This document shows positions 52,548 through 61,333 of a DNA stretch of 64,000 nucleotides, one piece after another. A program made the position numbers and the translations under genes. How positions within the stretch are numbered: the stretch's first letter is position 1; each line of letters opens with the position of its first letter. This DNA is from Vibrio sp. SCSIO 43135 (GTDB lineage: Bacteria; Pseudomonadota; Gammaproteobacteria; Enterobacterales; Vibrionaceae). A model generated the notes under the pieces. That model had not been told where the DNA came from and did not search any database. It was given only the letters and a program-made list of their open reading frames with translations. Location of the stretch: assembly GCF_023716665.1 (NCBI RefSeq), contig NZ_CP071859.1:2852001-2916000 (forward strand), written 5' to 3'.

Positions 52548-52973
52548 TTACTTTGGCTCAGGACCGTACTGGTTGTCACCCTCTTCACCTTTCATAAAAC
52601 CACACTCTACAAGAATCCATGCACCACAGATGAGCGCTGCTAAGGAGCTGACTAATTGCAGTGTCGTGGTTTCAGTCATCTGACTCGGGTCGCCAACCGG
52701 TACTGTCATTCGGCCAATCACCAATGGTACGTTGAGCAAGAGGAACCAGCTTGAACGGCCTCTGTCGTGCCAACGTTTAGCAGTAATGGCTAAATCAGGC
52801 ACCAATACACACAGTAGGAATAAAGGAAGAGCCAAGTGGGCAATAGCAGGGAAAAGAATGTTAATTCCCCCAGCAAATCCCATGATCGCCATGTAATACA
52901 CAGCATTCCAAATCCAGTAAGTTTTACGACCAATTCGCCCTTGAAACGAAAATAGCAGTTCTTTCATCGACAT
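52548..52973 (-). CDS. DUF805 family membrane protein
   Basis: Small inner-membrane protein of 141 residues. The start FSFQGRIGRKTYWIWNAVYY is the usual DUF805 opening, and AKRWHDRGRSSWFLLLN is the family's central motif. Three or four hydrophobic helices are visible. The end EEGDNQYGPEPK also matches the family. Function is unknown. It faces coaA across a shared terminator and follows the tautomerase gene by 35 bp. Confidence 0.88.
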   Translation of the reverse strand: MSMKELLFSFQGRIGRKTYWIWNAVYYMAIMGFAGGINILFPAIAHLALPLFLLCVLVPDLAITAKRWHDRGRSSWFLLLNVPLVIGRMTVPVGDPSQMTETTTLQLVSSLAALICGAWILVECGFMKGEEGDNQYGPEPK

Positions 52974-53008
52974 CTTATTTAATCCACAAACACCACGAAA
53001 CAGCGTGG

Positions 53009-53356
53009 TTAATTAATCACTTTTTGAAAACACTCTTTATCCATATCTCGAATGTTGACCGTTAAGCTTCGAACATGCCCGGCTTGCTGCTGAAGTACAT
53101 CCATCAATTGACGCGACAGCTCCCTTTTTTGTTCAGGTGTACGCCCGTCTAGCATTTCGAAACTGATATGAATAAAGTCTACGCTATCACCTTCATCGCC
53201 GACTAGCCAATTGTGGCAACGCAGCGAGCGTGACTTTACGGAAATCACATCAAACAAACCACAGTTAAGCACGACTTCATGGAGATCTTCCAGTAGCCCC
53301 TGCACATTCACTCGTTCGTCGACTGAGTTTGAATATTCCATTACAAGATTCGGCAT
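53009..53356 (-). CDS. 5-carboxymethyl-2-hydroxymuconate isomerase family protein
   Basis: Tautomerase-superfamily protein of 115 residues. Pro2, which becomes the catalytic N-terminal proline, is present (MPNLVMEYSNSV). The C-terminal half has the expected FIHISFEMLDGRTPEQKREL pattern. Family members act in homoprotocatechuate breakdown, but no other gene of that pathway is nearby, so the substrate here is uncertain. It may share a transcript with the DUF805 gene and diverges from tpiA. Confidence 0.82.
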   Translation of the reverse strand: MPNLVMEYSNSVDERVNVQGLLEDLHEVVLNCGLFDVISVKSRSLRCHNWLVGDEGDSVDFIHISFEMLDGRTPEQKRELSRQLMDVLQQQAGHVRSLTVNIRDMDKECFQKVIN

Positions 53357-53593
53357 GTTATTTCCTTAAAATTGGCAGAAAGCGTGTAAACAGCGATAAA
53401 TTCGCGTCAATCTCACCACTAATACCAATTAACAGCCAAGATTCCGAGATAATCGCTAATATTCTGTCTATTGGATCACTCAAGAACGACTCCAACCATT
53501 ACATAAGACATGATTGGAATCATGATCTAGCGAATATTATCTGTTATATTCTTACGAAGATTTTTTACATTAATTAAAAAGGGAGATATTCCT

Positions 53594-54364
53594 ATGCGTC
53601 GTCCTGTAGTGATGGGTAACTGGAAACTTAACGGCAGCAAAGCTATGGTAACTGAGCTGCTAACTGGCCTTAACGCTGAACTTGAAGGTGTTGAAGGTGT
53701 TGACGTAGCAGTAGCTCCACCAGCGCTATACATCGATCTTGCAGAGCGTGTAATCGCAGAAGGCGGTAACAAGATCATCCTAGGTGCTCAAAACACTGAC
53801 CTAAACAACAGCGGTGCATTCACTGGCGATATGTCTCCAGAAATGCTGAAAGACTTCGGTGCTTCTCACATCATCATCGGTCACTCTGAGCGTCGTGAAT
53901 ACCACAACGAATCTGACGAGTTCATCGCTAAGAAATTCGCATTCCTAAAAGAGAACGGTCTCAAGCCTGTTTTCTGTATCGGTGAATCTGAAGCTCAAAA
54001 CGAAGCTGGCGAAACTGAAGCAGTATGTGCTCGTCAAATCAACGCAGTAATCGACGCTTACGGTGTTGAAGCGCTAAACGATGCAATCATCGCATACGAA
54101 CCAATCTGGGCTATCGGTACTGGTAAAGCAGCAACAGCTGAAGATGCACAACGTATCCACGCTTCTATCCGTGCACTAATCGCAGCGAAAGACGAAGCAG
54201 TAGCAGCACAAGTAATCATCCAATACGGTGGTTCTGTTAAGCCAGAAAATGCTGAAGCTTACTTCTCACAACCAGACATCGACGGTGCTCTAGTGGGCGG
54301 TGCTTCTCTTGACGCTAAGAGCTTTGCAGCAATCGCTAAAGCAGCGGCAGCCGCTAAAGCGTAA
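53594..54364 (+). CDS. tpiA: Triosephosphate isomerase
   Basis: Interconverts dihydroxyacetone phosphate and glyceraldehyde 3-phosphate. The 256 residues carry the substrate loop GNWKLNGS (Lys11), the catalytic His in [10 protein letters not shown], the catalytic Glu in [15 protein letters not shown], and the phosphate-gripping [17 protein letters not shown] lies 8 nt before the ATG. Codon use is strongly biased, like gpmI, fitting high expression. Confidence 0.98.
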   Translation: MRRPVVMGNWKLNGSKAMVTELLTGLNAELEGVEGVDVAVAPPALYIDLAERVIAEGGNKIILGAQNTDLNNSGAFTGDMSPEMLKDFGASHIIIGHSERREYHNESDEFIAKKFAFLKENGLKPVFCIGESEAQNEAGETEAVCARQINAVIDAYGVEALNDAIIAYEPIWAIGTGKAATAEDAQRIHASIRALIAAKDEAVAAQVIIQYGGSVKPENAEAYFSQPDIDGALVGGASLDAKSFAAIAKAAAAAKA

Positions 54365-54385
54365 TCGTTGATTCGAAGTTAATAC

Positions 54386-54416
54386 AAAAAAGGCCAGCAA
54401 TATGCTGGCCTTTTTA
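54386..54416. terminator. Shared terminator between tpiA and the monooxygenase gene
   Basis: AAAGGCCAGCA/TGCTGGCCTTT with A and T runs on both sides; it lies between converging genes. Confidence 0.88.
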
Positions 54417-54444
54417 TTTGGATGAAACCATAAAAGCGCGAAGA

Positions 54445-55677
54445 TTAAACGGCAGACAGCTCTGCTAAGTATGCATTAGCGTGTTCTTCGTGTGAAAACC
54501 ATGGGAACAAATCCGCAGGGTCATCGAAAGCATTCACAATCCGGTTTGCCAGTTTAGGATACTGACCAGCAGCCCCTAGTAGGTTTAAGACAAATTCCGG
54601 TGGCGGTGTCAGCATCATATTTGACCATGTGGTTGGCCACTGCGCGTATTGCCAAAACTGCTCAAATGTCTCTGTCATCCATTGTTCATCAAATGCCTGC
54701 TGACCATGAGAAATGATGCGCTCCAAATACAATTGCGCCGCTTTTGCTGCGTTGTTTGCCCCTTGCCCTGTAATCGGGTCATTCAAGCATAAAGTATCCC
54801 CTAGCCCAAATACCAACTTACCCGACGCTAGCTTCGCGACTGGTTTACGAACCGTAGGTACGAAACTTCCAGAGATCACCGCATTGTCATCAGTGAGTAC
54901 TGCCTGTTCAATCCGCTGAGCTTCCCAAGGTAAGTAAGTGTTTAACACACTTCTGGCCTTTTCTAACACCTGCTCATTGCTCTCTAAACCTTCAAAACAG
55001 TCTAGTGGCCCATCAGGAATAACTTCAAATAACATCGCTTCACAAGCACCATTATGACTAAGCGCCGGCATGATAAAGAACTCCCCCGCACCAGGAATAA
55101 CATTGAAACTAACGTTATCAAGCGGCTTATCGCCTTGCGGATTTTTTAGATACAGCAACACTAATTTACGTTGTGGTCGTTCAAATGGGCTGCGCAATGA
55201 ATCGCGCTCAAACAGGTTGGCTAGCTCCGCTTTTCCCGTTGCCAGTATAAGCAAATCACTTTGCTCACCTAGCTGGTCTAAATCGCTCGGTTGAGTGCGT
55301 TTTACCACCAACTCGCCACCTAACTCCTCAAACTTATCCATCCAGTTTGGAAACTTGATTCTTTGGTCGACAGACAGAGCAAAGTGTGACAATCCACCTC
55401 GCCAGTTGATCACCTTCTCACCTAACGATTCTGGATGAGTCACACAAAGGTTAATCGCTTCAATTTTTGGGCATTGTTGCTCCCAATGGTTCAGAGCCAG
55501 TGCGCGTTCAGATTCTAATGCCGAGTGGAACATACATTGAGTCGACATCACCGGACCGTTTGCAATTTGTTCACCCGTGCGATCAGTTACTAACGTCACT
55601 CGATACCCGTTTTGTAATAATCCTATCCCTAATTGAAGTCCAGATTGCCCAGCACCAACTATCGTAATATGTTTCAT
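54445..55677 (-). CDS. Styrene/indole monooxygenase-like FAD protein
   Basis: Flavoprotein of 410 residues related to StyA, the FAD-dependent oxygenase of two-component styrene and indole epoxidases. The start at 55677 is fixed by AAGGAGAAAGCA. GAGQSGLQLG (about 8-17) is the dinucleotide-binding loop. ILATGKAELANLFERD, RSPFERPQRK and FGLGDTLCLNDPITGQGAN match StyA positions for flavin and dimer contacts. No StyB-type flavin reductase is nearby. Substrate unknown; indole is a reasonable guess. Confidence 0.82.
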   Translation of the reverse strand: MKHITIVGAGQSGLQLGIGLLQNGYRVTLVTDRTGEQIANGPVMSTQCMFHSALESERALALNHWEQQCPKIEAINLCVTHPESLGEKVINWRGGLSHFALSVDQRIKFPNWMDKFEELGGELVVKRTQPSDLDQLGEQSDLLILATGKAELANLFERDSLRSPFERPQRKLVLLYLKNPQGDKPLDNVSFNVIPGAGEFFIMPALSHNGACEAMLFEVIPDGPLDCFEGLESNEQVLEKARSVLNTYLPWEAQRIEQAVLTDDNAVISGSFVPTVRKPVAKLASGKLVFGLGDTLCLNDPITGQGANNAAKAAQLYLERIISHGQQAFDEQWMTETFEQFWQYAQWPTTWSNMMLTPPPEFVLNLLGAAGQYPKLANRIVNAFDDPADLFPWFSHEEHANAYLAELSAV

Positions 55678-55919
55678 TGCTTTCTCCTTGGCCTTTAGAC
55701 CCGAGTGTAACTTATTGATATTTTTAAAATTAACGATACAAGCCAATACTCAGCCATAATAGTAAAAAGAAACAAACACACAACATCAGATAAACGCTTG
55801 AATACTTTTATTACAATTCAATCAGATAGTAGCTGCCTAGTTTCGCCGCATCGGGTAAGCGCTAGTGCCTAATCACAATATCTTGTATCCTAGGCGTTTT
55901 CCCTCGCAGCGTATCGAAG

Positions 55920-57263
55920 ATGCACGATAAACATGGCTTATTAACAGCCCCTATTCCTAACGTGCTACGTCAGATGACCATCCCTATGATATTCGGCATG
56001 GTCGCGATTTTGATGTTCAATTTAGTCGATACCTTTTTTATCTCCTTGCTCGGCACCGATGCTTTGGCTGCCATCAGCTTTACCTTTCCTGTCACCTTCG
56101 CCGTGAACTGCATTACAATGGGGATCGGTATGGGGCTATCGACCAGTATTGGTCGCTTACTTGGTCAAGGAGATACTCAAGATGCTGCACGATTTTCCAG
56201 CCACGGCTTATTGCTAGCGGTATTACTGGTTGCATGCGCTTCCTTTATCGGCTTGCATACTATTGAGCCTTTGTTTCGCATACTAGGCGCCGAGCAGCAC
56301 CTGATCCCACTCATCGAGCAATACATGGTGGTGTGGTACTGGACCATTCCGCTGCTGGTTATCCCAATGGCTGGCAACAGCGCCATTCGAGCCACTGGCG
56401 ACACCAAAACCCCAGCCAAGATCATGATGCTGGCCGGTATCATTAACGGTGTACTCGACCCACTGTTGATTTTTGGTTATGGACCTTTTCCTGAACTTGG
56501 CATTCAAGGGGCGGCGATCGCCAGCGCATTGAGTTGGTTTGGCGCTTTGTGTGGCTCGTTATACGTCTTGATAAAACGTGAAAAACTGCTCACTCTACCA
56601 AGCCCTCGAGCCTTATTGAACGATTGGCAACAGATCCTAAAGATTGGCACCCCAGCGGCTCTATCCAATGCAATGAACCCGCTGTCAGGGGCACTGCTAA
56701 TGATTATGTTAGCATCGCATGGTACCGCAGCAGTGGCAGCCTACGGTGCCGCGCAGCGTGTTGAGTCTATTTTGATTTTAGTGCTGATGTCGCTCACCTC
56801 TGCACTGACTCCATTTATGGCTCAGAACCTTGGTGCTAATAATCCGCAGCGCAGCTTTGCTGGGTTATTTCTCAGTATGAGATTTTCCATCGTCTTCCAA
56901 TTACTGATTTTCATCATGATGATTCCACTCAGCATTCCACTTTCAGCACTCTTTTCCCAGGAGCAAGCTGTTGGAGACCTGCTGTGGCATTACTTGCTTG
57001 TGGTGCCATTCAGTTATGGCTTTCAAGGTATCGTGATGATGCTAGTTTCTGGGTTGAATGCCTTACATCAACCACTGAAAGCTTTCCAATGGAGCTTTAT
57101 GCGCTTGTTTGTCTTCACTTTACCTGCGGCATGGCTTGGCAGCATGCTTTACGATATTGAAGGACTATTCATTGGTATTGCTGTAGGGAACATACTCGGT
57201 GGTGTATTAGGTTACCTGTATGCATTGAAAGTACGCCGAGAGCACTGTGCATCATTATCGTAA
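55920..57263 (+). CDS. MATE family efflux transporter
   Basis: Inner-membrane sodium- or proton-driven antiporter of 447 residues with twelve helices in two halves. The MATE openings are MTIPMIFGMVAILMFNLVDT and, in the second half, IGTPAALSNAMNPLSGALLM. The conserved GMGLSTSIGRLLGQGD loop is present. Drug or metabolite export is likely; the substrate cannot be told. It has only a weak ribosome site and shares a bidirectional terminator with rraA. Confidence 0.88.
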   Translation: MHDKHGLLTAPIPNVLRQMTIPMIFGMVAILMFNLVDTFFISLLGTDALAAISFTFPVTFAVNCITMGIGMGLSTSIGRLLGQGDTQDAARFSSHGLLLAVLLVACASFIGLHTIEPLFRILGAEQHLIPLIEQYMVVWYWTIPLLVIPMAGNSAIRATGDTKTPAKIMMLAGIINGVLDPLLIFGYGPFPELGIQGAAIASALSWFGALCGSLYVLIKREKLLTLPSPRALLNDWQQILKIGTPAALSNAMNPLSGALLMIMLASHGTAAVAAYGAAQRVESILILVLMSLTSALTPFMAQNLGANNPQRSFAGLFLSMRFSIVFQLLIFIMMIPLSIPLSALFSQEQAVGDLLWHYLLVVPFSYGFQGIVMMLVSGLNALHQPLKAFQWSFMRLFVFTLPAAWLGSMLYDIEGLFIGIAVGNILGGVLGYLYALKVRREHCASLS

Positions 57264-57292
57264 TTGACACCTTGCCCAGATAAGCACACACA

Positions 57293-57323
57293 AAAAAGCC
57301 GACACTCAATGTCGGCTTTTTTG
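57293..57323. terminator. Shared terminator between the MATE gene and rraA
   Basis: AAAAAGCCGACA/TGTCGGCTTTTT stem around CTCAA, with T runs in both directions. Confidence 0.9.
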
Positions 57324-57327
57324 TTAC

Positions 57328-57840
57328 TTATAATTCGTCGTCTTCTTCGACTTCCAGCTCTACGTCGAGCGGCTCTTGAGAAAGGATGATGCCAGTGTTG
57401 TCGGCATATAGGTAATCTTCCGGTAAGAAAGTCACGCTACCAAAGTTAACAGCTACATCGACTTCGCCGACACCTTGCTGAGAAGCCCCTACGGGAATTG
57501 AAGCTAGCGCTTGGATACCCACGCTCATGTCTTCAAGCTCATCGACTTCACGCACACAGCCATACACCACAATACCTTCCCATTCGTTCTCTTCAGCAAG
57601 CGCTGCCAGTTCCGCATCGATCAGCGCTCGGCGTAATGAGCCACCACCATCAATAAGTAGTACACGGCCTAAGCCATCTTGTTCTAAGATTTCACGAATC
57701 AGCTGATTGTCTTCAAAACACTTAACCGTTGTGATTTGTCCAGCAAAGGAAGCACTGCCACCAAAGTTACTAAACATAGGCTCTACAACATCTACTTGAT
57801 CCAAGTAAATATCACACAGGGCTGAGGTATTGTATTCCAT
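57328..57840 (-). CDS. rraA: RNase E activity regulator A
   Basis: Ring-shaped inhibitor that binds the C-terminal part of RNase E and slows degradosome mRNA decay. The start at 57840 ([15 protein letters not shown]) gives 170 residues; upstream in-frame starts have no better ribosome site. [20 protein letters not shown] and [15 protein letters not shown] are typical. The acidic tail of alternating Glu, Asp, Leu and Val is normal for the family. menA lies just upstream on the same strand, as in E. coli. Confidence 0.95.
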   Translation of the reverse strand: MEYNTSALCDIYLDQVDVVEPMFSNFGGSASFAGQITTVKCFEDNQLIREILEQDGLGRVLLIDGGGSLRRALIDAELAALAEENEWEGIVVYGCVREVDELEDMSVGIQALASIPVGASQQGVGEVDVAVNFGSVTFLPEDYLYADNTGIILSQEPLDVELEVEEDDEL

Positions 57841-57916
57841 AGCTATAGTTCTCATACCGATAGACATCTCAATCGAGTATATAGGGTCATTAAGTCAATG
57901 CAATGACAGAACTCAA

Positions 57917-58834
57917 TTAACTGGCGAGAGTTTGAGCTATAACAACCCCGGCAAACAACAAGTTAGTAATCAGGGAACATTTCACGATGATTGGCATCAT
58001 AGGGGCAATTTGCTTAGGTTGCTGTGCATCCCACACCGCTTTACCGTGCTTAAATACCACAACGACACTCAATAGAAATGGCAAGCTGATCCAAACCGGC
58101 TTTGGTTGTAGCAATAGATATAGTGCGAACGCCACTAGGGCTCCAACTAGTAGAACAAAGTGGTAATGCTTAGCTCGAGTTTGACCCAAACGAACCGCAA
58201 CGGTCTTCTTGCCGCACGCTGCGTCATTTTCAATATCACGCATATTGTTGATATTGAGGACGGCGACGGCAAGCAGCCCACAGCCAATCGCAGGTAGAGC
58301 AAGAGCACTGTCTATGGTTCCGGTATGTAGGAAAAACGTCCCCGCCACACCTAACAAACCAAAAAAGATGAATACGGATATATCTCCAAGTCCAACGTAA
58401 CCATAAGGCTTACTACCCACGGTATAGGCAATCGCAGCGATAATGGCCAATACCCCTAGACAAATAAACGCCAAAATACTTTGCATACTGTCTAACGCAT
58501 AAAAGACCAACACTAAGCCTGCAGCCATTGTCAGCACAATATTAATGATAATGGCCTGCTTCATATCTTTGGTTGTCACTGCGCCTGATTGAATCGCGCG
58601 TACAGGACCTAGCCGGTCTTCGTTGTCTGTCCCTTTGACTGCATCACCATAATCGTTCGCAAGGTTCGACAAAATCTGCAGCAAAGTCGCAGTGAGAAAA
58701 GCTAACAACGCAATAGGGAGAGAGAAGTGCCCTAAAGAAAAGGCCAGTACACTGCCGGTTAGAATAGAAACTAACGCTAATGGAAGCGTTTTTGGCCTAG
58801 CCGCATCTAGCCAGATTTGCAGAGATTGATTCAT
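57917..58834 (-). CDS. menA: 1,4-dihydroxy-2-naphthoate polyprenyltransferase
   Basis: Membrane prenyltransferase of the UbiA family that attaches the polyprenyl tail in menaquinone synthesis. The 305 residues have eight or nine hydrophobic helices. The first Asp-rich motif is in NLANDYGDAVKGTDNEDRLG (about 60-79) and the second in NINNMRDIENDAACGKKT (about 193-210). It lies 76 bp before rraA on the same strand. Presence of menA implies quinone-based anaerobic respiration. Confidence 0.95.
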   Translation of the reverse strand: MNQSLQIWLDAARPKTLPLALVSILTGSVLAFSLGHFSLPIALLAFLTATLLQILSNLANDYGDAVKGTDNEDRLGPVRAIQSGAVTTKDMKQAIIINIVLTMAAGLVLVFYALDSMQSILAFICLGVLAIIAAIAYTVGSKPYGYVGLGDISVFIFFGLLGVAGTFFLHTGTIDSALALPAIGCGLLAVAVLNINNMRDIENDAACGKKTVAVRLGQTRAKHYHFVLLVGALVAFALYLLLQPKPVWISLPFLLSVVVVFKHGKAVWDAQQPKQIAPMMPIIVKCSLITNLLFAGVVIAQTLAS

Positions 58835-58899
58835 AGAAATAATTTCTAACAGGAGACGTTATATGGATTGTGTCATATCGATTCTCTAGGCGCAAAAAC

Positions 58900-58931
58900 T
58901 AAAAAAGGCCACCGAAGTGACCTTTTTTCTC
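58900..58931 (-). terminator. Terminator after efp
   Basis: AAAAAAGGTCAC/GTGGCCTTTTTT stem with a TTCG loop on the minus strand, 11 bp after the efp stop. Confidence 0.88.
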
Positions 58932-58941
58932 ACCGAAGTGA

Positions 58942-59508
58942 TTATTTTACGCGACCTACGTATTCGGCGCTGCGAGTATCAACTTTGATTACTTCGCCAA
59001 TTGCGATGAATAGTGGAACACGTACTACAGCACCAGTTGATAGTGTTGCTGGCTTACCACCTGTACCTTGAGTATCACCTTTCAGGCCAGGGTCAGTATC
59101 TGTAACTTCAAGCTCAACGAAGTTTGGTGGTGTTACCGCGATTGGGTTACCGTTCCAAAGTGTCAGCATACAAGTGTTGTTTTCTACCAACCACTTAGCG
59201 TTTTCACCTACCGCTTTAACATCCGCAGCGATCTGCTCAAATGTTTCGTTGTTCATAAAGTGGTAGAATTCGCCGTCGTTATATAGATAATCTAGGTCGA
59301 TATCCATTACGTCTGCAACTTCACAAGTTTCACCAGACTTAAAGGTTTTCTCTAGCACTTTACCAGAAAGAAGCTTACGAATTTTTACACGGTTGAACGC
59401 TTGGCCTTTACCTGGTTTTACGTACTCGTTTTCCAGGATAACGCAAGGCTCGTTATCAAGCATTAGTTTCAAACCGCCTTTAAATTCATTAGTGCTAACA
59501 GTAGCCAT
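58942..59508 (-). CDS. efp: Elongation factor P
   Basis: Enters the E site of ribosomes stalled at proline runs and helps peptide bond formation. The 188 residues have the usual three beta-barrel domains. Lys34 in [10 protein letters not shown] is the residue that EpmA and EpmB modify with beta-lysine. epmB diverges from it across only 32 bp, so modifier and target are linked. The C terminus YVGRVK is typical. Confidence 0.97.
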   Translation of the reverse strand: MATVSTNEFKGGLKLMLDNEPCVILENEYVKPGKGQAFNRVKIRKLLSGKVLEKTFKSGETCEVADVMDIDLDYLYNDGEFYHFMNNETFEQIAADVKAVGENAKWLVENNTCMLTLWNGNPIAVTPPNFVELEVTDTDPGLKGDTQGTGGKPATLSTGAVVRVPLFIAIGEVIKVDTRSAEYVGRVK

Positions 59509-59540
59509 TTTGTCCTCTTACATTCTTAGAGCTAAATTCA

Positions 59541-60563
59541 ATGCCACACATCATAACCCGAAAAGTCGAATCTGTTGAGCAAAACTGGCTCAAACAACTG
59601 GCGAATGCGATCTCTGATCCGACAAAGTTGTTGGAATCTCTACAGATAGACCCTTCGCCATGGCAAAGCGGGTTTGAAGCTAAAAAGCTGTTTGCGCAGC
59701 GTGTTCCGCAAAGTTTTGTCGATAGAATGGAAAAAGGCAATCCTTACGACCCACTTTTACGTCAGGTATTGCCACTGTGCGAAGAATTTGAAGTTCATGA
59801 TGGATACTCAAACGATCCTCTCGAAGAGCAGAACAATCAAGTACCAGGACTGTTGCACAAATATCGCAATCGCGCTCTGATGATTGTCAAAGGTGGCTGC
59901 GCAGTGAATTGTCGCTACTGCTTTCGCCGTCATTTCCCATATCAGGAAAACAAAGGCAACAAGTTAGCTTGGCAGCAGAGCCTCGACTATATTGCTGAGC
60001 ATACCGAACTCAATGAAGTCATTTTGTCCGGTGGTGACCCACTAATGGCTAAAGACAATGAGCTCGAATGGCTGGTTCAGTCTATTGCTGACATCCAACA
60101 CATCAAACGACTAAGGATTCATAGCCGACTGCCCGTTGTGATCCCAGCAAGAGTCACGGATGAGTTGTGCCAACTACTTAATCAAACACGCCTGCAAGTG
60201 GTCATGGTTACGCACATCAATCACGCCAATGAAATCAATCAAGAACTCAGCGATAAACTCGCTAAGCTAAAACGCGCTAACGTTACCTTATTGAACCAAG
60301 CCGTGCTTTTAAAAGGAGTTAACGATTCTACTCACGCCCAAATTATGCTCAGTGAAGCGCTGTTTGATGCTGGTATACTGCCATACTACTTGCACGTGCT
60401 AGATAAGGTTCAAGGCGCCGCACATTTCTTTGTTTCTGACCATCAAGCGAAAGCCATTATGGCAGGCTTGATTGAGCGCGTATCCGGTTATTTAGTCCCA
60501 ACCCTAACCCGAGAAATCGGTGGCAGAGCCAGCAAAACACCACTCGACTTACACCTAGAGTAA
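59541..60563 (+). CDS. epmB: EF-P (R)-beta-lysine synthase, lysine 2,3-aminomutase EpmB
   Basis: Radical SAM, PLP-dependent enzyme converting lysine to beta-lysine for EF-P modification. The 340 residues contain the radical SAM triplet CAVNCRYCFRRHFPY (about 120-134), LSGGDPLMAKD, and the PLP lysine region near the C terminus (LHVLDKVQGAAHF). It diverges from efp with a 32-bp gap, so the two promoters must overlap. EpmA is not in the window. Confidence 0.95.
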   Translation: MPHIITRKVESVEQNWLKQLANAISDPTKLLESLQIDPSPWQSGFEAKKLFAQRVPQSFVDRMEKGNPYDPLLRQVLPLCEEFEVHDGYSNDPLEEQNNQVPGLLHKYRNRALMIVKGGCAVNCRYCFRRHFPYQENKGNKLAWQQSLDYIAEHTELNEVILSGGDPLMAKDNELEWLVQSIADIQHIKRLRIHSRLPVVIPARVTDELCQLLNQTRLQVVMVTHINHANEINQELSDKLAKLKRANVTLLNQAVLLKGVNDSTHAQIMLSEALFDAGILPYYLHVLDKVQGAAHFFVSDHQAKAIMAGLIERVSGYLVPTLTREIGGRASKTPLDLHLE

Positions 60564-60641
60564 TCGTTCGTCTCGATTAAAAACTTTTGTTTCGATAGTC
60601 CGGTCTTTTATATGCATACTCCGCGCTTTTGGGAGGTCAAA

Positions 60642-61130
60642 ATGCAAGCGACTATTGAACAATTGTTCGATCTCGGCCCTTTTAGTTGGTGGGCTCTTCT
60701 CTGCTGTGCCATCAACGGCATACTTATCGGTGTTGAAAGGCAAACTCGCGGGAAACCCGTTGGAATCCGCACCTCTATTTTGGTCATTTCAGGTACATAC
60801 TTTTTTATGTCGATGGCGGTATCGCTCTCACCTAATACCCTCGACCAAGCACGCGTACTCGGTCAAATCATCACTGGCGTTGGTTTCTTAGGCGCTGGCG
60901 TCATGATGACCTTAGACGGAAAAATCCACGGGGTAACCTCGGCGGCGGTGATCTGGGTGCTCGCAGCTCTGGGTATGATGATTGGACTCGGCTATTTGCA
61001 GCAATCTGTGGTTATCACGACTCTCGCACTCACTGTATTACTGGGTGTCGACAAAGCAGAAAACCGCATTAAGTCACTGCGCCGTGGGGTTCACCAAAAA
61101 TTTCAAAATCGCAAACAGGCCAGTAAATAA
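60642..61130 (+). CDS. MgtC/SapB family membrane protein, short form
   Basis: Inner-membrane protein of 162 residues. The start at 60642 follows GGGAGGTCAAA; a longer frame from 60612 lacks such a site. Four or five helices carry MgtC-family motifs: GILIGVERQTRGKPVGIRTS, GQIITGVGFLGAGVMM and HGVTSAAVIWVLAALG. The soluble C-terminal domain of virulence-linked MgtC is absent, so it belongs to the widespread short form of unknown role. It lies 78 bp after epmB. Confidence 0.88.
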   Translation: MQATIEQLFDLGPFSWWALLCCAINGILIGVERQTRGKPVGIRTSILVISGTYFFMSMAVSLSPNTLDQARVLGQIITGVGFLGAGVMMTLDGKIHGVTSAAVIWVLAALGMMIGLGYLQQSVVITTLALTVLLGVDKAENRIKSLRRGVHQKFQNRKQASK

Positions 61131-61333
61131 ACTGCGTATCTGCCGTTATTCATAGTGTGATTAATAGTCAAAAATCGCATAAACACTTGTTACTCAGAGT
61201 AATTTTTTGACCGAAGACAATGAATGTGCCGATCGTAAATTGAGCTCAATTGATACGCACATTTGCTCACAATTACACCTACTACTTTTGGGTAAGATAA
61301 ACCTCTACAAACAAAAGTGTTGGAGGTTTGATT

